This document shows, piece by piece, positions 54,016-63,859 of a stretch of 64,000 nucleotides of DNA. This DNA is from Ureibacillus terrenus (GTDB taxonomy: Bacteria; Bacillota; Bacilli; Bacillales_A; Planococcaceae). The first letter of the stretch is position 1. Each line of letters opens with the position of its first letter. Position numbers and translations under genes: made by a program. The stretch lies in assembly GCF_006569205.1 (NCBI RefSeq), contig NZ_VIGD01000001.1, positions 49,065-113,064 of the forward strand, given 5' to 3'. The notes below the pieces were generated by a model that was given only the letters and a program-made list of their open reading frames with translations, ran no database searches and had not been told where the DNA came from.

Positions 54016-55703
54016 CGTTGTACCTCCTTCAAGCTTTCAAGAAGTCCAGTGAGCTTTTCCACGATGTTTTGACCGAGATAAATGAAACCGTTTACTCCTT
54101 TGGACAGCCATTCTGCCTCTTCTTCTGGGTATTTGCCTGCCACGTCCAAAATGACATTTTCTTTTTTCGCTTCCAATAATGCAGGAACGATTTCTTTTGT
54201 TTGTTCATTTGTTGCTGCAATCACCACATAATCAGCATCTGTCTGCGCCAACCAATTTTTTGCTTCTTCGATGGATTCGATTTCTCCGGATTGTTCAGGC
54301 ACGATTCCGGCTGTTGCAAAGAAACCTTTCACAAAATCGGCGCGAGGTTTGAATTCTTTTAATTTACCGTAAGTCAAGATGCTGACTTTTGGTTTTGCCT
54401 GGCCATATTGTTCGCGAAGTTTTTCAAACGGAATCGCCAAACGTTTGATATCTGCATAAAGCGGATTTGTTTCTGTTTGTAATTCGTCCGCCGGATTTGC
54501 GTAAATGTTTGTTCCAATCAATGAATGTTTCCGTGTTTCCACTTGTTTGATGCGCTCATTGTATACTTCTTCCAACGCCGCTTTCAGTTTTCCGGAATTT
54601 TCGTATTCGTCAATACCACCAGCTTCTTGAATTTTAAGGAATAGTTTCCAGGCTTTTTCCACATATTCTCTCGTCAATGTTTCGATGAAGTAAGATCCGC
54701 CTGCAGGATCAAGCACATCATCCACAAAGGATTCTTCTTTTAATACCAATACGACATTGCGTGCAATACGGATTGATTGATCCGTAGGTTTAGTCAGCAC
54801 ATCATATGGGTATACAGTAATAGCATCTGCTCCGCCAATCAATGCTGAAAACGCTTCATTTCCTGCGCGCAATAAGTTGACATAGATATCATATTTAGAG
54901 AAACTGCGCAAGGATGTTTCGGCAAGCACAGGAACCGGAACGGCTTTGGCATCGTAAGCTTTTGCAAAAGCTTTCCATAACACTTTAAATGCTCTTAATT
55001 TTGAAATTTCTTGGAAGAAATGTGTATCAATCGCAAAATTTACGAAAAATTTATTGGCAAAGGATTCGAAGGATTCAGACTTCTCCGCATATTTTGCGGC
55101 CAAAGCCAGTGTAAGAGCCAATTCTTGCACAACATGTGCGCCTTCATTGTGATATGGAACGGTATTTGCGCCATTTGTGCGGACATTCGGATAATCTTGA
55201 AGTTCAACCGGTTCATTTGAAACAATATATCCTTTTACATTGGCGCGATCGGATTCCGGAATTTTGTCAAATACATCTAAAATGCTTTTATCGTAGACGT
55301 ACAATTTAAACGGATATTTCACCAAGTATGTTGCCAATTCCGTTAAATTATTGTCGTTCCATTCAAGAACCCGGCTGTCGATGCTGATAATGCCGTTTCC
55401 TCTTTCAACGCTGTCTTTTAACCGTTCAAAGAATTCTTGTTCATTATCCCCGTAAATGATTTGGGCAGCTTGTACAGAATTGGAGTATTGCAATGCACGT
55501 ATAGTCGAAACTTGTTTTTCTAATTGATCCCCTAATTTTTCAATTAACATTTCTTGAGTATATAACGGTTGTAAAGTAACGCCTTCAATCGTTTTCGTGA
55601 AAAGCGATTCAAACGGCTTCCCCTTTAATGACTTGATTGCTGCTTCTTTCCACTGTTCATAACTAACCGCAGGAAAATCAATTTCATTCATGTTGATTGA
55701 CAT
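54012..55703 (-). CDS. mutA: Methylmalonyl-CoA mutase small subunit
   Basis: The 563-residue partner of MutB, with the same barrel plus a degenerate B12 domain. Recognisable stretches are [52 protein letters not shown] and GLNIYANP-like (here [12 protein letters not shown]). The C-terminal domain lacks the DxHxxG cobalt motif, as in other small subunits. The start is uncertain: GGGGGA lies 19 bases ahead of ATG 55703, and the only codon at ideal distance is ATA. ATG 55703 is used. A promoter lies at 55753-55780. Confidence 0.92.
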   Translation of the reverse strand: MSINMNEIDFPAVSYEQWKEAAIKSLKGKPFESLFTKTIEGVTLQPLYTQEMLIEKLGDQLEKQVSTIRALQYSNSVQAAQIIYGDNEQEFFERLKDSVERGNGIISIDSRVLEWNDNNLTELATYLVKYPFKLYVYDKSILDVFDKIPESDRANVKGYIVSNEPVELQDYPNVRTNGANTVPYHNEGAHVVQELALTLALAAKYAEKSESFESFANKFFVNFAIDTHFFQEISKLRAFKVLWKAFAKAYDAKAVPVPVLAETSLRSFSKYDIYVNLLRAGNEAFSALIGGADAITVYPYDVLTKPTDQSIRIARNVVLVLKEESFVDDVLDPAGGSYFIETLTREYVEKAWKLFLKIQEAGGIDEYENSGKLKAALEEVYNERIKQVETRKHSLIGTNIYANPADELQTETNPLYADIKRLAIPFEKLREQYGQAKPKVSILTYGKLKEFKPRADFVKGFFATAGIVPEQSGEIESIEEAKNWLAQTDADYVVIAATNEQTKEIVPALLEAKKENVILDVAGKYPEEEAEWLSKGVNGFIYLGQNIVEKLTGLLESLKEVQR

Positions 55704-55752
55704 AGTTGTCGCTATACAGCTTCCCCCTTTTGTTATTATAATTTTCATAATT

Positions 55753-55780
55753 CTTATAATACATTAGAAAACCAATGCAA
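55753..55780 (-). promoter_or_regulatory. Promoter of mutA-mutB-meaB
   Basis: Leftward TTGCAT (55775-55780), 16-base spacer, TATAAG (55753-55758), located between the bkdB terminator and mutA. The mutase genes therefore form their own unit. No B12 riboswitch was seen here. Confidence 0.65.
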
Positions 55781-55796
55781 TAAAGTCTAAAAATTA

Positions 55797-55826
55797 AAGA
55801 AAGCCTTGAATTACAAGGCTTTCTGG
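55797..55826 (-). terminator. Terminator of the bkd operon
   Basis: AGAAAGCCTTG pairs with CAAGGCTTTCT around a five-base loop, then a T-rich tail leftward. Confidence 0.92.
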
Positions 55827-55831
55827 ATTTA

Positions 55832-57115
55832 TTAATAAACCGTTTTTTCATAATAATTCGTATTTTCGAGAATATCTTTTACTCTTTTAAGAAATTTTCC
55901 GCAAATGAATCCGTCTAAAATCCGATGATCTATGGACAAACATAAATTCACCATATCCCTGATGGCAATCATGTTATCGATGATGACAGGACGTTTTACA
56001 ATTGCTTCCACTTGTAAAATGGCAGCTTGCGGATAATTAATAATGCCCATCGATTGTACCGAACCGAATGTTCCGGTATTGTTCACGGTGAAAGTTCCGC
56101 CCTGGGTATGTTCGCTCTTCAACGTTCCATTTCGGACTCTTTGGGAAAGTTCATGAATTTCCCTTGCTATGCCTTTAACGGATTTTTCATCCGCATGCTT
56201 GATTACCGGCACATACAGGGCATCATCTGTGGCTACTGCAATGGATATATTGATATCCTTTTTTTGTATGATTTTGTCCCCTGCCCAAACGGAATTCAAC
56301 ATCGGGAATTCTTTTAATGCCTGGGCAACCGCCTTGACAAAAAATGCAAAATACGTGATGTTGAACCCTTCCTGTTCCTTGAATTGTTTCTTAATGGAAT
56401 CCCGATATGCGACCAAGTTGGTCACATCCACTTCCATCATCATCCAGGCATGCGGAATTTCCTGCTTGCTTCTCACCATATTATTCGCTATGGCGCGTCG
56501 AATGGCAGTGATTGGGATTTCCGCATCTCCCGCGCTTTTTTCAATCTGAATCGGCGTTGACGGCTGGGACGATACGATTTCTTTTTGAGTTTGGACAATC
56601 TCTTTTGAAGTTGTCCCAGCGGAAACCGGGCTCATGTCTTTTTGCGATTCAATGTATTGCAGCACATCTTTTCTTGTAATGCGGCCATTCAATCCGGTTC
56701 CTGTTATTTTCTCCAAATCAATTTTGTGTTCACTGGCAAGTTTCAATACCGCCGGAGAATATCGGCTTTTTTGTTTTGGAATCAACTGACCGTAGTCCGG
56801 TTCATTGATTTTTACTTTCAAATCGGATTTTGTCGCATTCCGGATCGCTTCGCTTATATTGGATTCCTTTTCTTCGGAGATTTCAATCGTACAAATGACC
56901 GTGCCGACAGGATAGGTTTCCCCTTCTTTTCCGATGATTTCTTTTACGATGCCTGTATGCGAAGAAGGGACTTCCGCATTCACTTTATCCGAAATGATCT
57001 CCGCGATAGGATCGTATTTTTTGACAAAGTCCCCGGGTTTCACAAGCCATTTTTCTATTGTTCCTTCTGTCACGCTTTCTCCCAGTTGAGGCATAATCAC
57101 TTTTTCTATTGTCAT
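55832..57115 (-). CDS. bkdB: Branched-chain alpha-keto acid dehydrogenase E2 (dihydrolipoyl acyltransferase)
   Basis: The 427-residue core of the complex transfers branched acyl groups to CoA. A lipoyl domain (about 3-78) carries Lys44 in ISDKVNAEVPS. A peripheral-subunit-binding domain (about 118-155, YSPAVLKLASEHKIDLEKI) follows. The catalytic domain (about 200-427) ends with the active-site HRILDGFICGKFL. The ATG at 57115 follows GGGGGATG. The gene is the last of bcd-lpdV-bkdAA-bkdAB-bkdB and is followed by a terminator. Confidence 0.94.
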   Translation of the reverse strand: MTIEKVIMPQLGESVTEGTIEKWLVKPGDFVKKYDPIAEIISDKVNAEVPSSHTGIVKEIIGKEGETYPVGTVICTIEISEEKESNISEAIRNATKSDLKVKINEPDYGQLIPKQKSRYSPAVLKLASEHKIDLEKITGTGLNGRITRKDVLQYIESQKDMSPVSAGTTSKEIVQTQKEIVSSQPSTPIQIEKSAGDAEIPITAIRRAIANNMVRSKQEIPHAWMMMEVDVTNLVAYRDSIKKQFKEQEGFNITYFAFFVKAVAQALKEFPMLNSVWAGDKIIQKKDINISIAVATDDALYVPVIKHADEKSVKGIAREIHELSQRVRNGTLKSEHTQGGTFTVNNTGTFGSVQSMGIINYPQAAILQVEAIVKRPVIIDNMIAIRDMVNLCLSIDHRILDGFICGKFLKRVKDILENTNYYEKTVY

Positions 57116-57126
57116 ACACATCCCCC

Positions 57127-58110
57127 TTAAAAGGCAGCCAATTCCCGTATTGCCCGTTCAATTTTTTCAGGACTGATCATGAAAAATCTTTCCATTGTCG
57201 GCGCATAAGGCATTGCCGGAACATCCGGCCCCGCCAATCTCATGATTGGTGCATCCAATTCGAACAAGCAGTATTCCGCAATGATTGCCGCAACCTCGCT
57301 CATCACGCTGCCTTCCTTGTTATCCTCCGTCACAAGCAGCACCTTTCCGGTCCGGCTGGCCGCTTCAATGATGGCCTCTTTATCCAGAGGATAGACTGTC
57401 CGCAAATCCAATATATGCACATCGATTCCATCCTCGGCAAGGCGATCCGCCGCTTGGAGGGCATAATGGACGCATAGGCCGTAGGTAATCACGGTGAGAT
57501 CATTCCCTTCCCGTTTCACATCCGCTTTTCCTATTGGAATCACATAATCATCCGAAGGCACTTCCCCTTTGATTAACCGATAAGCTTTTTTATGTTCGAA
57601 AAATAGAACGGGATCTTCATCGCGGATGCTCGCTTTTAACAACCCTTTTGCATCATAAGGATTCGAAGGGATGACAATTTTCAGTCCCGGCGTGTTCGCA
57701 AACAGTGCCTCGACCGACTGAGAATGATACAACGCACCATGGATTCCGCCTCCATACGGCGCCCGGATGACAATCGGACAATTCCAATCATTGTTTGAAC
57801 GGTAACGGATTTTGGCAGCTTCCGATACAATTTGATTGACAGCGGGCAAAATGAAATCGGCAAATTGCATTTCCGCTATGGGGCGCATCCCTACCATTGC
57901 AGCTCCGATCGCCACACCTGCAATGGCGCTTTCAGAAAGAGGGGTATCCAACACTCGCCATTCCCCAAATTGTTCATACAGGCCCTGGGTAGCTTTAAAA
58001 ACCCCCCCTTTTTTACCGACATCCTCCCCTAAAATGAATACTTTTTCGTCCCTTTCCATTTCCTCTTTCATTGCCAAATGAATCGCTTCAATAAAAGATA
58101 GAACCGCCAT
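57127..58110 (-). CDS. bkdAB: Branched-chain alpha-keto acid dehydrogenase E1 beta
   Basis: The 327-residue beta chain of the thiamine diphosphate-dependent decarboxylase. It starts MAVLSFIEAIHLAMKEEMER. Landmarks are VFILGEDVGKKGGVFKATQGL, DTPLSESAIAGVAIGAA, EMQFADFILPAVNQIVSEAAK and IRAPYGGGIHGALYHSQS. ATG 58110 is placed 10 bases behind GGGG; an ATG at 58119 overlaps the bkdAA stop region. It is coupled to bkdAA upstream and bkdB downstream. Confidence 0.94.
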   Translation of the reverse strand: MAVLSFIEAIHLAMKEEMERDEKVFILGEDVGKKGGVFKATQGLYEQFGEWRVLDTPLSESAIAGVAIGAAMVGMRPIAEMQFADFILPAVNQIVSEAAKIRYRSNNDWNCPIVIRAPYGGGIHGALYHSQSVEALFANTPGLKIVIPSNPYDAKGLLKASIRDEDPVLFFEHKKAYRLIKGEVPSDDYVIPIGKADVKREGNDLTVITYGLCVHYALQAADRLAEDGIDVHILDLRTVYPLDKEAIIEAASRTGKVLLVTEDNKEGSVMSEVAAIIAEYCLFELDAPIMRLAGPDVPAMPYAPTMERFFMISPEKIERAIRELAAF

Positions 58111-58111
58111 C

Positions 58112-59107
58112 TTATTCATCCCCTTCCCAATAGACAAATTTCAACGCATGTTCAGGGGGAGCATAAGGAGCTTTTTCAGCATAATCCGTTGCATCATCAA
58201 CGATTTCCATGATTTTATCATTCATTTCCTCGAGGTATTCTTTTGTCGCCACATTCGCATCCATTAAATATTTTTCAAACAGCAGCAACGGATCGTTCGC
58301 TTTTTCTTTCGCTATTTCCTCCAATGAACGATACTTGTCGTCATCATCGGAAGAATGGCTTGTCAAGCGGTAAGTGACCGCTTCAATCAAGCTCGGTCCT
58401 TCGCCGCGACGGGCACGTTCCACCGCTTCTTTCATCACTTGATAAACGGCCAAAGGATTTTTCCCGTCAACGGAGACCCCATGCATTCCGTATCCAAGCG
58501 CCCTGTCGGCCACTCTTCCTCCCAACTGTTTATCAACCGGCACCGAAATCGCGTACTGATTATTTTCTACCATTATAATGACAGGCAGTTTATGCACTCC
58601 CGCAAAATTGGCACCTTCGTGGAAATCGCCTTGGTTGGTCGAACCCTCCCCCAGTGTAACGAAAGAAACATAATCCTTATTTTGCATTTTTCCTGCCAAC
58701 GCTACCCCGACGGCATGGGGAACTTGTGTTGCCACAGGCGATGATCCGGTCAAAATCCGTTTCTTTTTATATCCGAAATGCCCCGGCATTTGCCTTCCTC
58801 CCGAATTTGGATCTTCCGCTTTTGCAAATGCCGATAACATTAACTCCCGAGGTGTCATCCCGAAATGCAGCACAACGCCCATATCCCGGTAATAAGGGGC
58901 GATATAATCCCTTCCTGGGTCCAGGGCGAAGGCGGCTCCGACCTGGGCTGCTTCATGCCCCTGGCAGGAAATGACAAATGGAATTTTTCCGGCCCGGTTT
59001 AACAGCCACATCCGTTCGTCCAATCTTCGGGCCAAAAGCATGGTTTCGTACATTTTTAACACGTCTTGGTCAGTCAAACCCAACTCAACATGATGTAAAT
59101 TGGTCAT
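58112..59107 (-). CDS. bkdAA: Branched-chain alpha-keto acid dehydrogenase E1 alpha
   Basis: The 331-residue alpha chain. It binds thiamine diphosphate through GEGSTNQGDFHEGANFAGVHKLPVIIMVENN (about 155-185), with PYYRDMG and GHFGYKKKRILTGSSPVATQ before and RLTSHSSDDDDKYR (phosphorylation-loop region) after. The reaction is oxidative decarboxylation of the keto acids of Leu, Ile and Val. It lies 30 bases downstream of lpdV. Confidence 0.95.
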   Translation of the reverse strand: MTNLHHVELGLTDQDVLKMYETMLLARRLDERMWLLNRAGKIPFVISCQGHEAAQVGAAFALDPGRDYIAPYYRDMGVVLHFGMTPRELMLSAFAKAEDPNSGGRQMPGHFGYKKKRILTGSSPVATQVPHAVGVALAGKMQNKDYVSFVTLGEGSTNQGDFHEGANFAGVHKLPVIIMVENNQYAISVPVDKQLGGRVADRALGYGMHGVSVDGKNPLAVYQVMKEAVERARRGEGPSLIEAVTYRLTSHSSDDDDKYRSLEEIAKEKANDPLLLFEKYLMDANVATKEYLEEMNDKIMEIVDDATDYAEKAPYAPPEHALKFVYWEGDE

Positions 59108-59137
59108 TCACATACTCCCCTTTCGCGGAACACGAAA

Positions 59138-60565
59138 TTAAAAATGAATCGCTTTCCCGTCCACCGCCAACGCTGCTTCGTAAAAAACCTCGCTCAATGA
59201 CGGATGAGGATGAATCGCTTCTCCAATCTCCCAAGGTGTGGCATCTAAGAGAAGCGCCAAGGAGGCTTCCGAGATCAAATTCGTCACATGGGGGCCAATC
59301 ATGTGCACTCCCAGCAGATCATCGGTTGCTTTGTCCGCAATAATTTTTACAAACCCTTCCGCATCCCCCTGAACTACCGCTTTTCCAACGCCCTTAAATG
59401 GAAAGGAACCGATTTTTACATCATAGTTCAACGATTTTGCCTCTTCTTCGGTCAGCCCGATGCTTGCAACCTCCGGAAACGAATAAACACAGCGGGGAAT
59501 TTGGCGGTAATTCACCGTTTTTCTTTTTCCCGAAGCGATATGTTCCACCGCCGCAATCGCTTCGCTTGCGGCAACGTGTGCCAGTTGGGCCCCGCCGATG
59601 CAGTCCCCGATGGCGTAAATATGTTTTTCTTTTGTTTGGTAAACATCATTGACTTTGATGAAAGACGATTCGGTTTCGATTTCCGTGTTTTCAAGGCCTA
59701 TATTTTCAACATTTCCAATCCGGCCGATTGAAATCAACATTTTCTCTGCAATAAATTGTTTGTCGTCGCCCTTTACTTTAACGTTCAAAGTTACGGCATT
59801 TTCGCTTTTTTCGATCGCCTCGGGGGACACTTCCGCATTCGTTACGATTTCGATTCCTCGTTTTATTAATTGTTTTTCCATTTCCTTTGAGATGGAAGCA
59901 TCTTCTTGAGGCAAAATCCGTTCCCCGTATTCCAATACGGTCACTTGGACACCAAAATCGTTTAAACAAGAGGCCCATTCAATTCCGATGACGCCGCCTC
60001 CAACAATGATGATCGATTTTGGAAGCTCCTTTAATTCCAGCAAATGGTCGGAATTTAAAACCGTTTTGCCATCAAATTCAATACCTTTTAAAGGACGTGG
60101 CTTGGCTCCTGTTGCAAGTATGACGTGTTTCGGAAGCAGCATTACATTCTCTGAGCCATCATTCATTTCAACGGAAACCGTCCCACCGGCCATTGGAGAA
60201 AAAATGGATGGTCCTAATAGCCTTCCTGTTCCGTAATAGCAGTCAATTTTTCCTTTCTTCATTAATCCCCGGATACCCTGATGCAATTGTTCTATCACGT
60301 TCTGTTTCCGCTGCTGCAATTGCGGCAAATTCAAACCGATCTTTGAAATTTGCACGCCAAAATGTTTCGCTTTTTTTGCATCGCGGTAAATTTCTGCGCT
60401 CCTTAAAAATGTTTTTGTCGGGATGCAGCCTTTGTGAAGGCAAGTCCCTCCCAAATGTTCTTTTTCAACAACGGCTGTTTTCATGCCAAGCTGTGCGGCA
60501 CGGATTGCTGCGACATATCCTCCGGTACCTCCGCCAATCACAACTACATCATATTCACGAGCCAA
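59138..60565 (-). CDS. lpdV: Dihydrolipoamide dehydrogenase (E3) of the branched-chain complex
   Basis: FAD disulfide oxidoreductase of 475 residues that reoxidises lipoamide. The FAD motif VVIGGGTGGYVAAIRAAQLG lies at 8-27 and the redox pair Cys42/Cys47 in GGTCLHKGCIPTK. The NAD motif VGGGVIGIEWAS is near residue 180 and the C-terminal His-Glu in HPHPSLSE. TTG 60565 is chosen because GGGAGG stands 6-7 bases upstream, giving the usual MAxEYDVV start; ATG 60571 abuts the ribosome site. It follows bcd directly. Confidence 0.94.
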   Translation of the reverse strand: MAREYDVVVIGGGTGGYVAAIRAAQLGMKTAVVEKEHLGGTCLHKGCIPTKTFLRSAEIYRDAKKAKHFGVQISKIGLNLPQLQQRKQNVIEQLHQGIRGLMKKGKIDCYYGTGRLLGPSIFSPMAGGTVSVEMNDGSENVMLLPKHVILATGAKPRPLKGIEFDGKTVLNSDHLLELKELPKSIIIVGGGVIGIEWASCLNDFGVQVTVLEYGERILPQEDASISKEMEKQLIKRGIEIVTNAEVSPEAIEKSENAVTLNVKVKGDDKQFIAEKMLISIGRIGNVENIGLENTEIETESSFIKVNDVYQTKEKHIYAIGDCIGGAQLAHVAASEAIAAVEHIASGKRKTVNYRQIPRCVYSFPEVASIGLTEEEAKSLNYDVKIGSFPFKGVGKAVVQGDAEGFVKIIADKATDDLLGVHMIGPHVTNLISEASLALLLDATPWEIGEAIHPHPSLSEVFYEAALAVDGKAIHF

Positions 60566-60598
60566 AGCCATCCCTCCCGAATAAAATTCAAATATCAA

Positions 60599-61699
60599 CT
60601 ATAATAGTTTTCTGCTTAAAATATTTTTCTCTTTCCGCAAGAATTGCTTCCTAGATTTTAAAACGCTGTTGATCCGCTCTTCAGCCAGCCGGTTGGCGGC
60701 CAAATAGGTCGGTATGTTTTCTTCTTTTGATGTTTTAAAGATTTTTGTTAACGTATCGTAAATCGTTTCAACCCGCTTCATTGCCCGTTCTCTGTTGTAA
60801 CCGTATAACTCGTCGGCTACGTTGATTACTCCGCCGGCATTGATGACATAATCCGGAGCATAGATGATTCCCATTTCATGGAGTATTTGGCCATGCCGTG
60901 ATTCTTTTAGCTGGTTGTTTGCCGAACCGGCAATGACTTTCGCTCTCAATTGCGGAATCGTTTCGTCGTTGATGATGGCACCAAGCGCACATGGAGAGAA
61001 AATATCCGCTTCCTGCCTATAAATGTCATTCGGTTCTACCGCTTCTGCCCCGAATTCTTTCACCGCCTTTTTCACTTTGGCTTCATTGATATCCGCCACA
61101 ATCAGTTGGGCTCCTTCTTCATGCAAATATTTGCACAAATGATACGCAACATTGCCCAATCCTTGAACGGCAATCCGCTTTCCTTTCAGACTGTCATCCC
61201 CAAAAGCTTCCTTGGCGCTCGCCTTCATGCCCAAATATACGCCGTAAGCAGTTACAGGAGAAGGGTTTCCGGATGAACCGAAACTCGGCGATACCCCTGT
61301 TACATAATCCGTTTCTTCATAAATAAGGTTCATGTCTTCCTCTGTTGTACCGACGTCTTCCGCCGTAATATAACGCCCGTTTAAACTTTGGATATACCGT
61401 CCCAACGCCCGGAACATTTCTTCATTTTTATCTTTCGACGGATCGCCGATAATGACCGTTTTTCCTCCTCCCAGATTTAAGCCGCTGATGGCGTTTTTAT
61501 AAGTCATGCCCCGGGCAAGCCTCAATGCATCCTCTATGGCTTCCTCTTCCGACTTGTACGGCCACATGCGGGCCCCGCCCAAGGCAGGTCCAAGGGTTGT
61601 ATCGTGAATGGCGATAATCGCCTTTAATCCGGAATTTTGGTCATGGCAAAAAATCAATTGTTCATAATCATATTTCTCCATATACTTAAAGATTTCCAA
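60599..61699 (-). CDS. bcd: Leucine (branched-chain amino acid) dehydrogenase
   Basis: NAD-dependent oxidative deamination of Leu, Ile and Val. The 366-residue product begins [14 protein letters not shown] and has catalytic Lys80 in [15 protein letters not shown]. The hinge [14 protein letters not shown] and NAD-binding [16 protein letters not shown] come later. TTG at 61699 follows GGAGGGAATAACA and gives the family N-terminus. It heads the bkd operon. The ptb and buk genes that flank it in B. subtilis are absent. Confidence 0.96.
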   Translation of the reverse strand: MEIFKYMEKYDYEQLIFCHDQNSGLKAIIAIHDTTLGPALGGARMWPYKSEEEAIEDALRLARGMTYKNAISGLNLGGGKTVIIGDPSKDKNEEMFRALGRYIQSLNGRYITAEDVGTTEEDMNLIYEETDYVTGVSPSFGSSGNPSPVTAYGVYLGMKASAKEAFGDDSLKGKRIAVQGLGNVAYHLCKYLHEEGAQLIVADINEAKVKKAVKEFGAEAVEPNDIYRQEADIFSPCALGAIINDETIPQLRAKVIAGSANNQLKESRHGQILHEMGIIYAPDYVINAGGVINVADELYGYNRERAMKRVETIYDTLTKIFKTSKEENIPTYLAANRLAEERINSVLKSRKQFLRKEKNILSRKLL

Positions 61700-61778
61700 T
61701 GTTATTCCCTCCTGTTAAGAAATGAATGAATCCGCTATTTAATTTATAAATTTTCTATTTCATAACATTTTTTACTTT

Positions 61779-61807
61779 ACAATACTTTTTATTTACCCAA
61801 TAATCAA
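61779..61807 (-). promoter_or_regulatory. Promoter of the bcd-bkd operon
   Basis: Leftward TTGATT (61802-61807), 17-base spacer, TATTGT (61779-61784), about 80 bases ahead of bcd. A sigma-54 -24/-12 element (TGGCAC-N5-TTGC), as used in B. subtilis bkd, was looked for and not seen. Confidence 0.5.
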
Positions 61808-61930
61808 CTAGAAACACCGGAAATCCTTCTTTTCCTAATTTTCAGATTATTCGCTCTTTTCGTGTATTATATTACTGGTATAATTTATATGAAGATTCCT
61901 TATAAAATATTGGCATTTATTTGTCGAATC

Positions 61931-61958
61931 TTGACACCGCTTTTCTACAATGTAAAAT
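61931..61958 (+). promoter_or_regulatory. Promoter of yqzF
   Basis: TTGACA (61931-61936), 16-base spacer, TAAAAT (61953-61958), about 28 bases before the start codon. Confidence 0.7.
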
Positions 61959-61985
61959 TGAAGTAATTGTAAAGGAGGTTATTTC

Positions 61986-62249
61986 ATGGCCCGTTTGATT
62001 GCATTTATCGTCTTATTAATTCCCGCTCTGATCGCCGGGGCTGGAATCAAATTTATGAGAGACACGCTATATGGCATTTTAATTTCCCCATTTCCTTGGT
62101 TATGGCTGCAATTTCTTGTGGGCCTGATCTTTGCAGTTGCCGGAATCGGCTTTTTTGCCGGCTACTTATTGCACAGAGACCGCAAAAGGGGACGGGTAGC
62201 GCCAAGATTTCAAAAGAAAGATGAAACAAGAGAAATGAAAATAAAATAA
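61986..62249 (+). CDS. yqzF: DUF2627 membrane protein (YqzF)
   Basis: An 87-residue protein with two hydrophobic spans (about 3-20 and 38-62) and a basic cytosolic tail (HRDRKRGRVAPRF). The sequence ARLIAFIVLLIPALIAGAGIK and the DTLYGILISPFPWLWLQFL middle are DUF2627. In B. subtilis yqzF lies beside the bkd operon, as here. AAAGGAGG precedes the ATG. Function unknown. Confidence 0.88.
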   Translation: MARLIAFIVLLIPALIAGAGIKFMRDTLYGILISPFPWLWLQFLVGLIFAVAGIGFFAGYLLHRDRKRGRVAPRFQKKDETREMKIK

Positions 62250-62295
62250 AAAATGCGTTCAATGAAGGAGTTGCCCTTTCATTGAACGCATTTTT
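62250..62295. terminator. Bidirectional terminator
   Basis: AAATGCGTTCAATGAAA-type arm (from 62251) pairs with TTTCATTGAACGCATTT around a ten-base loop, with T5 on the right and A runs on the left. It serves the convergent yqzF and FapA-type genes. Confidence 0.92.
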
Positions 62296-63859
62296 ATGCA
62301 TTTAATTCCCCAAGTTCCCTCGAAAATCTTCCTTTCGTCAAACTCGATAACAAAGACCCTTTATTTCCGATTTGAATCAATGTTCCCGGATAAGCTTCTT
62401 TTTTGACGATGATTTCGCCTTGCCCTGCCGATTTTATGTCTCTCATCAATTCCTGGATTTCAAAATCCAATTGGAGCATCTGCTGCTTTTTGTTTTCCAG
62501 CATTTCCTGCATTTGCTTTAACGTCTTCAACTGCGCCTGGCGCAGATTTTCTTTGAATGACGATAACTTTTCAATATTATTGTTTAATCGCAAAATTTCT
62601 TCCTGCAGGGATTTTAATAACGCCGCTTTTCTTTGAATGATTTGATATCCTTCTTGGCGATCTAAGGATCGAATGATCAAGTCCGTCCGTCTTTCCATGC
62701 GGTTTCCCGAAACAGCCGTGACGATTGTATTTTTCGCAATCGCCTTTCCCCCGATGATTTTCCCATTTTCTTCGTCCAACAGTATGGAATCCGCTTGCAG
62801 GAAAGAGTTGAAAGAGTAGAAGCCGACGACAATATTTTTCTTTGCAAATAAATTCGCTTCATTCACGTGTTTTACATAAATGCTGCCGCCCGCCTTTATG
62901 TCCGTTTGGCCTAATCCGAACACCCCGCCTTTTATGTAGATGTCCCCTTCCCTGGATTCGATGGTTTTTGCTCCTGTGACGCCTTCCAATCCTTCAATGG
63001 AAATATCCCCGGTCGCAATGACGCTGAAACCTTTCTGCACCGTTCCCCGGATGGTGATGGACCCATCAAAATCGATGTTCCCTGTCTCAACCCCTACATC
63101 GCCATTAATTGGCAAATGTCGGCTCACCGTCAAAAAACCATGCCGTTCCTCCACGACACCTTTTGTCAAAGCGCGAAGCACGATTTTCCCGTCTTCTACC
63201 GATTCATAAGCGGACTTCCGGTCGTATTTCAGCGGCTTGTCTTTACCGGGAGGAGCTGGAATCTCTTCTCCAAAGACATTTTTCCCATTGATTCCCGGTT
63301 TCGGTGGAATTTTTTCCCCCAACCAATCATTCTGATTAATTTCAAAAATGAAGTTCATATCAAAATAATCCGCTTTGCCGTCTTCCCTTATAACCGGTTT
63401 TCTTTCCGGAATTTTCAGATAGGTAATTTTGGCATCCTCGCCTTTAACCGGTTTGGTTCCCTCGGCGACGACGACGGGTTTGGCAATCATAATTGAATGA
63501 ACATCAATTTCTTTTATTCCAAAAATAATCTTCTCTTGTTCTAATAAATCTTCCAGAGCTTCCCGAAATGCCTTCTCATCTTCCAGCACGTTCGGCTCAT
63601 ATACAAATAGTTGGGCCGTCATCCGGTCTTTGGATACTTCAATTTTCATCGGCGGCAGCCAATATCCAATTTCTTCCGGCTGTCCTGCTGCTTCCTGCAA
63701 AGCAATTTTTAAATTTAAAAAATTTGTCACTTTGATCCGGGGAAACTTCCGAAAAATGTCATCCATCTGCCTGATTGAAAATCCTTTTTTGAAAGTGTTG
63801 ATGAAAACTTTTCCGTTTTCTTCCACAATCTCAAAAAATTCATTTCCAAAAATGCGCAC
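62294..63859 (-). CDS. FapA/DUF342-family protein
   Basis: A 521-residue cytosolic protein of the FapA (DUF342) type. After an N-terminal domain (about 1-160) comes LGEKIPPKPGINGKNVFGEEIPAPPGKD, the DUF342 hallmark. A beta-helix of repeated short strands follows (about 240-390; GDVGVETGNIDFDGSITIRG, GDISIEGLEG, GGSIYVKHV). A coiled coil (about 400-470, LQEEILRLNNNIEKLSS) and a C-terminal GTLIQIGN segment complete it. In other species FapA relatives affect flagella or cell polarity; here there is no such context. GTG 63859 follows GAGGTG. Confidence 0.85.
   Translation of the reverse strand: MRIFGNEFFEIVEENGKVFINTFKKGFSIRQMDDIFRKFPRIKVTNFLNLKIALQEAAGQPEEIGYWLPPMKIEVSKDRMTAQLFVYEPNVLEDEKAFREALEDLLEQEKIIFGIKEIDVHSIMIAKPVVVAEGTKPVKGEDAKITYLKIPERKPVIREDGKADYFDMNFIFEINQNDWLGEKIPPKPGINGKNVFGEEIPAPPGKDKPLKYDRKSAYESVEDGKIVLRALTKGVVEERHGFLTVSRHLPINGDVGVETGNIDFDGSITIRGTVQKGFSVIATGDISIEGLEGVTGAKTIESREGDIYIKGGVFGLGQTDIKAGGSIYVKHVNEANLFAKKNIVVGFYSFNSFLQADSILLDEENGKIIGGKAIAKNTIVTAVSGNRMERRTDLIIRSLDRQEGYQIIQRKAALLKSLQEEILRLNNNIEKLSSFKENLRQAQLKTLKQMQEMLENKKQQMLQLDFEIQELMRDIKSAGQGEIIVKKEAYPGTLIQIGNKGSLLSSLTKGRFSRELGELNA

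Noticed and set aside
55704-55748. Longer mutA start at 55748
   Set aside because: The extra residues come from sequence containing the ribosome site itself (GGGGGA), so they are unlikely to be translated.
61700-61985. Sigma-54 promoter for the bkd operon
   Set aside because: No TGGCAC-N5-TTGC element was seen leftward of bcd; a sigma-A-type pair fits better.
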